This document shows, one piece after another, positions 27,001 to 34,292 of a stretch of 64,000 nt of DNA (the first letter of the stretch is position 1; each line of letters opens with the position of its first letter). This DNA is from an uncultured Atopobium sp. (lineage in GTDB: Bacteria; Actinomycetota; Coriobacteriia; Coriobacteriales; Atopobiaceae), in NCBI GenBank assembly GCA_937997345.1, contig CALKTD010000014.1, forward strand, positions 20,528-84,527, given 5' to 3'. The notes beneath the pieces were generated by a model. It was not told where the DNA came from. It worked only from the letters and a program-made list of their open reading frames with translations, and ran no database searches. The position numbers were made by a program, and so were the translations under genes.

Positions 27001-28816
27001 CAATACCCGCGCGGTCACGGGCGAGAAGGGCGGCGCCGTAGGCGCCCATGACGCCTGCGATGTCTGGACGGATGACATCTCTGCCGGTGAGCAGCTCAAA
27101 GGCACGAAGCGTTGCGTCGGACATGAAGGTTCCGCCCTGGACAATGCAGTGCTCGCCAATCTCGCTGAAGTCGCGTAGCTTGATGACCTTGAACAGGGCA
27201 TTCTTGATGACGGAGTACGAAAGACCAGCAGCTACGTCGCCGATGGTTGCGCCTTCCTTTTGCGCCTGCTTAACGCGGGAGTTCATGAAGACGGTACAGC
27301 GGGAGCCCAGGTCAACAGGGAGTGTTGCCTTGGTTGCGGCGGTTGCAAACTCGCGAACGTCCATCTTCATGGAATCGGCGAAGGATGCAATAAAGGAACC
27401 GCAGCCTGCAGAACAAGCCTCGTTGAGCATGATGTGCTCGATGACGCCGTCTTTGACCTGCAGACACTTCATGTCCTGGCCGCCAATATCAAGAATGAAA
27501 TCAACGTCTGGGACAAATGCCTTAGCACCGCGCAGGTGAGCAACGGTCTCAATCTCGCCGGAGTCTGCGCGCAGAGCCTCAATCAGGATGCCCTCGCCAT
27601 AACCAGTGGTAGTGACGTGGCCGATAATGCAGTCGGAAGGCATCTCGTCGTAGATGGAATCCATGATTTTGCGAGCGGTACCTAGGATATCACCGTTGTT
27701 ATTGTCGTACCAGGTGTAAAGCAGCTCGCCCTTCTCGCCAACAACAGCAGCCTTCATGGTGGTAGAACCTGCGTCAATGCCGATGAACACGCGGCCGTGG
27801 TAGTTGGCCAGCTGGCCCTTGGGGACTACTTCCTGGTCGTGACGGTCCTTGAAGTCGTCAAAGTCCTGCTGGGTAGCAAAGAGTGGGTCCAGACGAGCAA
27901 CCTCGGAGCCCTGGATGTCCTTGAGGTTGTCCAGTGCCTCCATGACCTGTGTAAAGGTGATTGGGCGGTCGGACTCGCCCGCCAGAGCAGCGCCCGTTGC
28001 AACAAAGAGGTGGGCGTTCTTTGGCAAGACGATGTGCTCGTCGTCCAAGTTAAGCGTGATGTAGAAGCGACGGCGCAGCTCAGAGAGGTACTGCAGAGGG
28101 CCGCCGAGAAACGCGACATAGCCGCGGATGGGGTGACCACAAGCCAGGCCCGAGACGGTCTGGTTTGCAACAGCCTGGAAGATTGAGGCTGCAATGTCGG
28201 CAGGAGCGGCACCCTCATTGAGCAGCGGCTGAACGTCAGACTTAGCAAAAACACCGCAGCGAGATGCAATTGGGTAGATCTGCTTGACGTCTTTTGCCAG
28301 CTCGTTGAGGCCGGTTGCGTCGGTCTTCAAGAGAGACGCCATCTGGTCGATAAACGCACCAGTACCACCAGCGCAGGTACCATTCATGCGCTGCTCAATA
28401 CCGTTGTCAAAGTAGATGATCTTTGCGTCCTCGCCACCCAGCTCAATGGCAACGTCGGTCTGAGGAATCAGCGTCTCAACGGCGCGCTTGGAAGCGATGA
28501 CCTCCTGAACAAACTCCAGGTCAAGCCATTGTGCCAAGAGCATTCCGCCGGAGCCAGTGATTGCGGCGTACATGGGTGTCTCGCCAATGTGCTTCTGGGC
28601 TTTGACAAACAGAGAGCGCGCAGTTGCGCGAACGTCGGTGTGGTGACGCTCGTAGTTTGCGTAAACCAGCGTGCCGTCCTCGTCGATGACGGACAGCTTT
28701 ACGGTTGTGGAACCAACATCGATGCCCAGCATAAGGTGGGCCTGAGACAGGTCAAGAGGGACGTTTGGTGCAAGCTCGGCACCATTCTCTACCAGCTCAA
28801 ACTTTGGACTAATCAT
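24062..28816 (-). CDS. Acyl-CoA dehydratase activase/D-component fusion protein
   Basis: 1584-residue cytosolic protein of the 'acyl-CoA dehydratase activase-related' type. Two BadF/BcrA-type ATPase domains open it: GIDVGSTTVKLSVI (residues about 33) with NGTCAGGTGAFIDQM, and GIDAGSTTMKAAVV (about 340) with GGQDMKCLQV and NEACSAGCGSFIASF. The cysteine-bearing loops match those that hold the [4Fe-4S] cluster in HgdC activases. Then follow a CXXCXXXC-like segment (THCRICPNSCML), a DUF2229-like part and a C-terminal region resembling the HgdB/D dehydratase subunit. The start ATG at 28816 overlaps the end of the TetR gene by eight bases. Substrate unknown; long fusions of this type are widespread in anaerobes. 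Confidence 0.88.
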   Translation of the reverse strand: MISPKFELVENGAELAPNVPLDLSQAHLMLGIDVGSTTVKLSVIDEDGTLVYANYERHHTDVRATARSLFVKAQKHIGETPMYAAITGSGGMLLAQWLDLEFVQEVIASKRAVETLIPQTDVAIELGGEDAKIIYFDNGIEQRMNGTCAGGTGAFIDQMASLLKTDATGLNELAKDVKQIYPIASRCGVFAKSDVQPLLNEGAAPADIAASIFQAVANQTVSGLACGHPIRGYVAFLGGPLQYLSELRRRFYITLNLDDEHIVLPKNAHLFVATGAALAGESDRPITFTQVMEALDNLKDIQGSEVARLDPLFATQQDFDDFKDRHDQEVVPKGQLANYHGRVFIGIDAGSTTMKAAVVGEKGELLYTWYDNNNGDILGTARKIMDSIYDEMPSDCIIGHVTTTGYGEGILIEALRADSGEIETVAHLRGAKAFVPDVDFILDIGGQDMKCLQVKDGVIEHIMLNEACSAGCGSFIASFADSMKMDVREFATAATKATLPVDLGSRCTVFMNSRVKQAQKEGATIGDVAAGLSYSVIKNALFKVIKLRDFSEIGEHCIVQGGTFMSDATLRAFELLTGRDVIRPDIAGVMGAYGAALLARDRAGIDGVSTLLDRESIDNLQVKLTNTHCRICPNSCMLTINDFGSGHRFITGNRCEKGAGKKRGAKKNEAPNLFAFKNKLLFDRESLPADEAPRGTVGIPRALNMYENYPFWHTFFTKLGFSVILSDQTTAKTYDMGIESMPSESACYPAKLSHGHIMNLLAKDPDFIWMPCIRWERKEDDSATNHYNCPIVMSYPQALGLNVDELSDPSIQYMAPFIPYDKKNELKRRLYELISEQREKDAQVGKGRFRGEHITRAEIDAAVEAAWQEDINVKDQMHRAGDEALAWIEEHDAHGIVLAGRPYHNDPEINHAIPELVSSFGFAVLTEDSIAHKMMPERPIRIVDQWMYHSRLYRAARFVASRNDLDLIQLFSFGCGLDALTTDQVQEILEASGKIYTMLKVDQVSNLGAARIRIRSLMAALNEQQAELERLAAAGLVTEAVPQGVRMADGSLEKARSASSSRRAPVYREVESAAYEKVRYTKEMQEAGYTILAPQMAPIHFELVEELLKGAGYNVVLLPSVDQGAVDMGLRYVNNDICYPSILVTGQIMEAVLSGKYDLTKTAVLISQTGGGCRATNYIALIRKALKDAGHPEIPVISVSAASGLDEDNPGFKLFKPDLLIKAVYALLYGDLIMQLLYRVRPYEAVKGSANELYDQLMADTRSKINGISRKEFYKQCQRTIELFDSLPVVNDRQKPRVGVVGEILVKFHPTANNELVKVIESEGCEANVPGLVDFFLFGLSNAINTHKELGTTFKSRMTHIAGIKMVQGLRAPINKMLKKSERFEPYPNIDELAEKAGQILSLCNTMGEGWLLTAEMCDLIETGTPNIVCAQPFACLPNHVVGKAVIKRLRQMYPESNIVAVDYDPGASEVNQLNRIKLMISVAKENYKNGVNGEFKLENADDPVTNDATMPYTGRDKFGLDSVVREGGHSCSSHHVSALEATGANLGELGRTAPDHGKDYGSIRLSEEQMAAIERAKKKAGVK

Positions 28817-29516
28817 TGTTTTCCTCTCCGAGAACAAGAGTTGCAAGCGCAAATCGTGGAACGTCTAGCTTGATTGGCTTGCCGTACAAATCGCCAGGTG
28901 CAACAAACATCAGGCCGGTCATCAGGCCTGCCATCTGCTCGTCGCTCTCGCGCATGCCGCCGATTAACCAGCGGATAAGGACGCCGACCTCGGCAGAAAT
29001 TGCAAAGGTCAGATAGTAGTCAAAGAAGGGACCAAGTGCGCGCGGATCAAGGTCGTGCAGAGCGCGCTGGGCGATAACCTCGTGTACCAGGTGCTTTAAC
29101 TTGTCCTGGAACGCAGGGTCTCCGCCATTGCCCAGCAAAGGACGCAGGTAAAAACCGTGTTTGCGAATGCTGCGAAGCATCTCCGTTGCGCCAGGGCATG
29201 GCCTGTAGGAGTCAATGGCCTCCTTGAGCTCGACAAGGCTAACGCGAGCAAGCTGCTCAACAGCAGGTCGAAGCTCCGCTAGCGCTTCCTTTTCGATGTG
29301 AAGCACCAGGTCAGGAATGTCTTTGTAGTGGGAATAAAAGGTTCGACGCGTGAGGCCTGCGCGCTCCGTTACACCCGTGACAGTCACGGAGGTAAGGTCG
29401 CCGGTTGCGTCTATCTCTTCTGCCAGGGCTTTTCTGAGCGCCACGCGCGTTCTGGCGGTGCGTCGATCAAGCTTGCAAGCTGACAAAACAGCAGGTGCAG
29501 ACAATGTTTGCGTCAT
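28809..29516 (-). CDS. TetR-family transcriptional regulator
   Basis: 235-residue repressor with an N-terminal helix-turn-helix (residues about 17-65; VTVTGVTERAGLTRRTFYSHYKDIPDLVLHIEKEAL) and an all-helical effector domain. It is the first gene of a two-gene minus-strand operon, overlapping the activase/dehydratase gene by eight bases (ATGATTAG). A perfect 8-bp-arm palindrome at 29641-29659 lies in its promoter and is the natural operator, so it probably represses itself and the fusion protein. Confidence 0.9.
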   Translation of the reverse strand: MTQTLSAPAVLSACKLDRRTARTRVALRKALAEEIDATGDLTSVTVTGVTERAGLTRRTFYSHYKDIPDLVLHIEKEALAELRPAVEQLARVSLVELKEAIDSYRPCPGATEMLRSIRKHGFYLRPLLGNGGDPAFQDKLKHLVHEVIAQRALHDLDPRALGPFFDYYLTFAISAEVGVLIRWLIGGMRESDEQMAGLMTGLMFVAPGDLYGKPIKLDVPRFALATLVLGEENND

Positions 29517-29640
29517 ACGTTTCTAAAGCCTCTCCTGGTTGCAGGTACATACTGGGTGCGAGTGCGCGTGCGATGCGTACGGCGCGGCGCGAAAGCGCAA
29601 CAACACCGTAGCACCAGACTTATTGCACATGCTGAGTATT

Positions 29641-29659
29641 ATTACACACACTGTGTAAT
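29641..29659. promoter_or_regulatory. Candidate TetR operator
   Basis: ATTACACA-CAC-TGTGTAAT is a perfect palindrome with 8-bp arms and a 3-base centre, 125 bases before the tetR start. On the minus strand a TAATAAT-like -10 element runs beside it, so bound repressor would block the promoter. Confidence 0.7.
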
Positions 29660-30105
29660 AACTGTAACCTTGAGAAGATCGATTTTCTTGCCAGGCTTGC
29701 TCTGCCGGCTAGGTTTCTAGCTTGACCTGCTTGCGCGCCTGATTTCTTAAAAGAATCTGTAACTTTTGCCTGAAAACATCAAAGAATCTGTGGATTCTGC
29801 CTGATTTCATCAAAGAATCTGTGTCCCAAACACAGATTCTTTGTACTTTTCAGGCTTACGTAGCGTTCTGGCGAGAAACCCACGTGCTTGCACGCCTGCG
29901 CGCCTGGCGAGAAACCCGTTCACTCGCAGCGGCGCTTCGCGCGCTTGACCTGCAGGTTTGTCCGCACACGACGCTGTTTCCGCACAAAAAACTGGTGCTC
30001 ACCTGTGTGAACACCGGTCTAACCTGCATGTTATGTGGAGCTCGGAACCCCGCGCGCTCGCGGCTCGCACCCGATTCAGGCTTGCAGCAACGCCGCTACC
30101 TGCGC
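29660..30105. other. Non-coding gap between tetR promoter and pdp end
   Basis: No credible gene is seen. It holds a 31-bp tandem repeat ending in a hairpin (29750-29842) and two copies of the 13-base motif TGGCGAGAAACCC (29869-29881 and 29905-29917). The remainder is GC-rich and low in complexity. Confidence 0.55.
29750..29842. repeat. 31-bp tandem repeat ending in a 13-bp-stem hairpin
   Basis: AAAGAATCTGT starts units at 29750, 29781 and 29812; the first two units are 31 bp and also share TGCCTGA and CATC. The third leads into AAAGAATCTGTGT-CCCAA-ACACAGATTCTTT, a perfect 13-bp stem. It could terminate pdp transcription (minus) but lacks a long T-run. It is too short and too uneven for CRISPR. 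Confidence 0.75.
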
Positions 30106-31431
30106 TTACGCGAAGCGCTCGACGCCGTCCTTGGAGACGCGCGCAAAGAACAGCGGTTCCAGCTCGGGAGCGCACTCGCCAAAGACCAGAGCCTCGCGGA
30201 AGATACGCTCGCCCTCGTCAAGACGGCTTTCGTCGCCGGTCAGAAGCGTTGCAATGACATCGCCCTTATCGACATAATCGCCGGTCTTGCGCTCAAGGAT
30301 AATACCAGCTGCTGGGTCGATTGGATCGCCCTTCTTCTCGCGACCGGCGCCTAAAGCAACGGAGGAAATGCCCACCAGCTCAGCGTTCATGGAAGTAATA
30401 TATCCACTGGTCTCGGCCACAATGTCGCGGCGGAATGGCGCGGCCTCAAACTTGGTGATGTCAAAGATGACCTCGTCAGTACCACCTTGAGCCTTCACCA
30501 TCTGTGCCAGCTTAGCCAGACCCTCGCCGTTTGCAATCTGCTGACGAGCCAGCTTACGGCAGTCCTCAACACTCCCCTTACCTGCGAGGCTAAGCATGTT
30601 TGCAGCAAGCTCAACGCAGACGTCGGTCAGATCATCAGGACCCTCTCCCTTGAGCGTAGCCACTGCCTCGATAACCTCAAGGGAGTTGCCCACGTTTTTG
30701 CCAAGAGGGCGATCCATGCCGGTAATCAGAGCCGCAGTAGTGCGACCAACGTGCTCACCGATAGAAACCATAGCGTCTGCCAGCTCAATTGCGGAATCAA
30801 CGTCCTTCATGAAGGCACCAGAACCGCACTTAACGTCCAGCAAAATGCAGTCGGAACCAGACGCAATCTTCTTGCTCATGATGCTCGACGCAATCAGAGG
30901 AACCGAGTCAACCGTTGCGGTAACGTCGCGCAGCGCGTACAACTTTTTGTCGGCTGGAACAAGATTGCCCGTCTGACCTGCAACAGCAACACCAATCTCG
31001 GAAACCTGCTTAAAGAAATCTGGCTCGGAAATCTCAATGGAAAGTCCTGGGATCGCCTCAAGTTTGTCCAGCGTACCGCCCGTGTGGCCTAGTCCGCGAC
31101 CGCTCATCTTAGCAACCTTGACGCCCAAAGACGCAACAAGTGGAGCCACTACCAGTGTGGTCTTATCGCCAACGCCGCCAGTAGAATGCTTGTCAACCTT
31201 GATACCAGGAATTGCCGAGAGGTCCATCATGTCGCCAGACTCTGCCATTGCCATGGTCAGATGAGCCGTCTCGTGCGCGGTCATGCCCTTGTAAAAGATG
31301 GCCATCGCCAGCGCGGAAGCCTGATAATCAGGAATATCCCCAGCTACATAGCCCGAGATAAAGTAATCAATCTCGGCGTCGGTAAGCTCGCCGCCGTCGC
31401 GCTTCTTTTCAATTACGTCGTACATGCGCAT
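30106..31431 (-). CDS. pdp: Pyrimidine-nucleoside (thymidine) phosphorylase
   Basis: Splits thymidine, deoxyuridine and uridine with phosphate to base and (deoxy)ribose-1-phosphate. The 441-residue protein matches the NP-II family: MYDVIEKKRDGGELTDAEIDYFISGYVAGDIPDYQASAL at the N-terminus, the phosphate/ribose signature SGRGLGHTGGTLDKLEAIPG (residues about 110-129), and KIASGSDCILLDVKCGSGAFMK. Start at 31431 (MRMYD) with an upstream GAGG; MYD two codons later is also possible. It lies at the downstream end of the nucleoside-salvage region, after a strong terminator that separates it from cdd. Confidence 0.95.
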   Translation of the reverse strand: MRMYDVIEKKRDGGELTDAEIDYFISGYVAGDIPDYQASALAMAIFYKGMTAHETAHLTMAMAESGDMMDLSAIPGIKVDKHSTGGVGDKTTLVVAPLVASLGVKVAKMSGRGLGHTGGTLDKLEAIPGLSIEISEPDFFKQVSEIGVAVAGQTGNLVPADKKLYALRDVTATVDSVPLIASSIMSKKIASGSDCILLDVKCGSGAFMKDVDSAIELADAMVSIGEHVGRTTAALITGMDRPLGKNVGNSLEVIEAVATLKGEGPDDLTDVCVELAANMLSLAGKGSVEDCRKLARQQIANGEGLAKLAQMVKAQGGTDEVIFDITKFEAAPFRRDIVAETSGYITSMNAELVGISSVALGAGREKKGDPIDPAAGIILERKTGDYVDKGDVIATLLTGDESRLDEGERIFREALVFGECAPELEPLFFARVSKDGVERFA

Positions 31432-31532
31432 AGTTGAACCTCTTTCCGCTTTCGCGTTTGTTGTCGTTCGCGTTGCTGCCGGAAGCGCTTGCCGCCGGCC
31501 TCGTTCGTTGCCGTTCGCGTTAACACTCTAGT

Positions 31533-31565
31533 AAAAGAGCCGGTAGCGAGAAACTCTACCGGCTC
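31533..31565 (-). terminator. Rho-independent terminator after cdd
   Basis: GAGCCGGTAG and CTACCGGCTC form a 10-bp stem around a nine-base loop; on the minus strand TTTT follows. It ends the nucleoside transporter-cdd transcript and separates it from pdp. Confidence 0.9.
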
Positions 31566-31631
31566 GCAATTTCATGTAACCTACCAGGTTATCTGCACCC
31601 GAAAGCGCAGACCGCTTAATGCCGCAGCTTA

Positions 31632-32177
31632 CTAGTTGCTCTTACCGTGCTCGCTGCACCCGCAGCCACAACCGTGCTCGTGGCCACCGTCAGCGCCCTT
31701 CACGGCGTCGTCACCTGATGCGCCAGCAGGGCTAGACTCGCCCAAATCCTCAGGGCCAAATCCCATAGGCAAGATATCCTTGAGCAGATACTCGCGAGGA
31801 GCTGCGTCTACCTTGCCCAACACAATACGGAATGTAGCAGGATCACACCACTCGCGAATAACCTGCCTACATACACCACAAGGAGTACACCAAGCTGTTG
31901 GAGTTTCTCCCTCAGGACCGCCAACAACCGCAATGGCCACAAAATCCCTACGACCCTCAAACACTGCGCGGAAAAACGCTGTACGCTCAGCGCAGTTAGA
32001 AGGCGTGTAGGCAGCGTTTTCTAGATTAGCGCCACCGTACACGGTGCCGTCAGAGCACAACAGCGCTGCTCCAACAGCATAGTGAGAGTACGGTACATAC
32101 GCGTGATTACGCGCCTCAATAGCAAGCTGAACAAGCGCCTCGTTAGAAACGTGGCAAGAACCCTCAACCTTAGCCAT
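31632..32177 (-). CDS. cdd: Cytidine deaminase with His/Cys-rich tail
   Basis: Deaminates cytidine and deoxycytidine to uridine forms. Zinc site is complete: NCAERTA (Cys62, Glu64) and CTPCGVC (Cys100, Cys103). The catalytic domain (residues about 10-140) has the normal tetrameric-CDA length. Residues about 146-181 are an extra tail, flexible and ending in GGHEHGCGCGCSEHGKSN, a metal-binding-looking cluster of three His and four Cys that ordinary CDAs lack. The ATG overlaps the stop of the upstream permease gene by one base, so translation is coupled. Confidence 0.93.
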   Translation of the reverse strand: MAKVEGSCHVSNEALVQLAIEARNHAYVPYSHYAVGAALLCSDGTVYGGANLENAAYTPSNCAERTAFFRAVFEGRRDFVAIAVVGGPEGETPTAWCTPCGVCRQVIREWCDPATFRIVLGKVDAAPREYLLKDILPMGFGPEDLGESSPAGASGDDAVKGADGGHEHGCGCGCSEHGKSN

Positions 32178-33100
32178 TATGCACGGCTTCCCTTGATGTA
32201 TGGCACGCCATCTGCCTTAGGAGCAACAGACTTACCAACAAAGAGGACCAGCGTAATGATGGTGATGAAGTAGGGAAGCATTGCAATGATCTGGCTTGGA
32301 ATTGGAGTTGCGCCGCCACCAAGAAGAATTGCCAGTGCCTGAGTAAAGCCAAAAAGCAGGCAAGCTGCATAGGTGTTCAGAGGCTTCCACTTACCAAAAA
32401 TGACAGCTGCAAGTGCAATAAAGCCCTGGCCAGAAATAGCTGTCTGAGTGAACTGAGAAATAATTGCCAGCGTTACAGAAGCGCCGCCAAATCCTGCTAG
32501 AACACCAGAAACAATAACGCAGAGGTAACGAGTCTTGCGAACGCTAATACCCAATGTCTCGGATGCGTGTGGATGCTCGCCAACGGAGCGAATACGCAGA
32601 CCCCACTTAGTGCGATAGAGCACAAACCAAACGAGAAGAGCGGTCAAAAGTGCTAACACAACAGTAATGTCTACGTTGAGGCTGGAATAAGGTGTGTCGT
32701 TAAAAGCACCCTCACCAAAGAGCTTTGGCAGCTTATTGACTGCTGGAGACATTGCAGCGCCATCAAACAAAAGACGGCAGGCAAACAGAGCAATGCCAGG
32801 TGCCAGCAGGTTAATTGCAACACCAGAAACTGTCTGGTCAGCGTTAAACGTAATAGATGCCATGGCGTGCAAAAGCGCAATAAGACCGCCTGCAATACCT
32901 GCACAAAGGAAGCCAATCCAAGGGTTTCCGGTGAGGTAGCTGCCCGCAACGCCTGCAAAGGCACCAACACCCATCATGCCCTCAATACCAATGTTGACAA
33001 CACCGGAGCGCTCGGAGACAACGCCACCAAGAGCGCCAAAAATAAGAGGTGTCGAGTACATGAGGGTAACGGAAACAAGAAGAATCAGGTTAGTGAGCAT
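32177..33100 (-). CDS. nupQ: Nucleoside ABC transporter permease (NupQ/YufQ type)
   Basis: 307-residue membrane permease of the BMP-type (CUT2-like) nucleoside importer, starting MLTNLILLVSVTLMYSTPLIFGALGG with eight or nine hydrophobic segments. The segment ERSGVVNIGIEGMMGVGAF is diagnostic. The ATG at 33100 was chosen because AGGAGGAGGC lies before it. It overlaps the partner permease by 11 bases and cdd by one. With NupP it forms the heterodimeric channel energised by the ATPase encoded upstream. Confidence 0.92.
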   Translation of the reverse strand: MLTNLILLVSVTLMYSTPLIFGALGGVVSERSGVVNIGIEGMMGVGAFAGVAGSYLTGNPWIGFLCAGIAGGLIALLHAMASITFNADQTVSGVAINLLAPGIALFACRLLFDGAAMSPAVNKLPKLFGEGAFNDTPYSSLNVDITVVLALLTALLVWFVLYRTKWGLRIRSVGEHPHASETLGISVRKTRYLCVIVSGVLAGFGGASVTLAIISQFTQTAISGQGFIALAAVIFGKWKPLNTYAACLLFGFTQALAILLGGGATPIPSQIIAMLPYFITIITLVLFVGKSVAPKADGVPYIKGSRA

Positions 33101-34292
33101 TGTTTGCCTCCTCCTGAGATGGGTCGGACACATCACTCACTTGAGCAGCAAGCTTTGCCTCTTCTTCCTTTGCTTTCTGAGCGCGCTTGTGATCAAGACG
33201 GTCGGCAAGCATTGGAATAACGCCACCCAGGGCCATGAAGAACACGATGGTACCAATAACAATGTTGATAATCTCGGAAGGCGCACCAACAACCTGCTGG
33301 ACAGTCTGGCCACCATAAAGAAGACCAGCAAACAGGAAGGATGCAGGAATACATGCCACCGGATTGCAGTTGGCGATAAACGCAACGGACAGACCGTTAA
33401 AGCCGTTATTCTCAAATGCCGCCAACGTTGCGATGCTATGAGGAGCAATACCAGTGATAGTCAGAGCGCCTGCAAGTCCGCAAAGTGCACCAGAAATAGC
33501 CATGCAGAGTGTAAGGTTTTTCTTGACGTTGATGCCAGTGAACTGTGCAGCGTCGCGGTTAAAACCAACAGCGCGCATCTCATAACCAACCTTGGTGCGC
33601 ATAAGCAGCCAGCCAATAAAAATAGCTGCGATAATAGCAACAAAAATACCAATGTTTACATCGGTACGCATAATAGCGTCGCCAATAACAGGAATATTGC
33701 GAATTGCCTCAGCACCGTCCTCGGAATTCTTCATGCCATAGAACAGTGTGGTGTAGCCAGACTCGTTAATAGAGTATGAAGAAGTTGAGTTTGGCTGGTG
33801 GAACTGTGGGAGAGAAACCACAAAGTTACAGAGATAGAGGCTGATCCAGTTAAACATAATGCTGGTAATAACCTCGTTGATGCCAAACTGAGCCTTAAGC
33901 CATCCAATAATGGCACCAATACCTGCGCCACCTGCGGTACCAACCAAAACAACTACAGGAATCTGCAGCACAGGAGGAAGGTCCAAACTGTAACCAACAA
34001 TCACAGCAAGAATGGTGCCTACAATGTACTGGCCCTCTGCGCCAATGTTAAAGAGGCCAACACGGAACGCAAAAGCAACAGCAATACCCGTAAAGAGCAG
34101 GGGAGTTGCCTTAATAATGACGTTAGAAATGTATTTTGGCTTACCTACCATGCCGCCAATCAGAGCCTCAAACGAGCTGATAGGGTCATATCCTGCAACA
34201 ACCAAAATAATAGAAGCAACCAACAGGCCAACAAAAATTGCAACAATTGCTGACGTAATTGGTTTTCTCATTATCTTTGTAAGCGTACTCAC
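33090..34292 (-). CDS. nupP: Nucleoside ABC transporter permease (NupP/YufP type)
   Basis: 400-residue partner permease, with a cytoplasmic start (MSTLTKIMRKPITSA) and about nine membrane segments; FRVGLFNIGAEGQYIVGTI and FNWISLYL are family hallmarks. The C-terminal about 30 residues (KRAQKAKEEEAKLAAQVSDVSDPSQEEANNAH) are a charged cytoplasmic tail. It overlaps the ATPase gene by four bases (ATGA) and nupQ by 11. Function: nucleoside import together with BmpA-type binding protein. Confidence 0.92.
   Translation of the reverse strand: MSTLTKIMRKPITSAIVAIFVGLLVASIILVVAGYDPISSFEALIGGMVGKPKYISNVIIKATPLLFTGIAVAFAFRVGLFNIGAEGQYIVGTILAVIVGYSLDLPPVLQIPVVVLVGTAGGAGIGAIIGWLKAQFGINEVITSIMFNWISLYLCNFVVSLPQFHQPNSTSSYSINESGYTTLFYGMKNSEDGAEAIRNIPVIGDAIMRTDVNIGIFVAIIAAIFIGWLLMRTKVGYEMRAVGFNRDAAQFTGINVKKNLTLCMAISGALCGLAGALTITGIAPHSIATLAAFENNGFNGLSVAFIANCNPVACIPASFLFAGLLYGGQTVQQVVGAPSEIINIVIGTIVFFMALGGVIPMLADRLDHKRAQKAKEEEAKLAAQVSDVSDPSQEEANNAH

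Noticed and set aside
29750..29842. Possible CRISPR array
   Set aside because: Only two full 31-bp units, no spacers, no cas genes in the window; tandem repeats with an end hairpin fit better.
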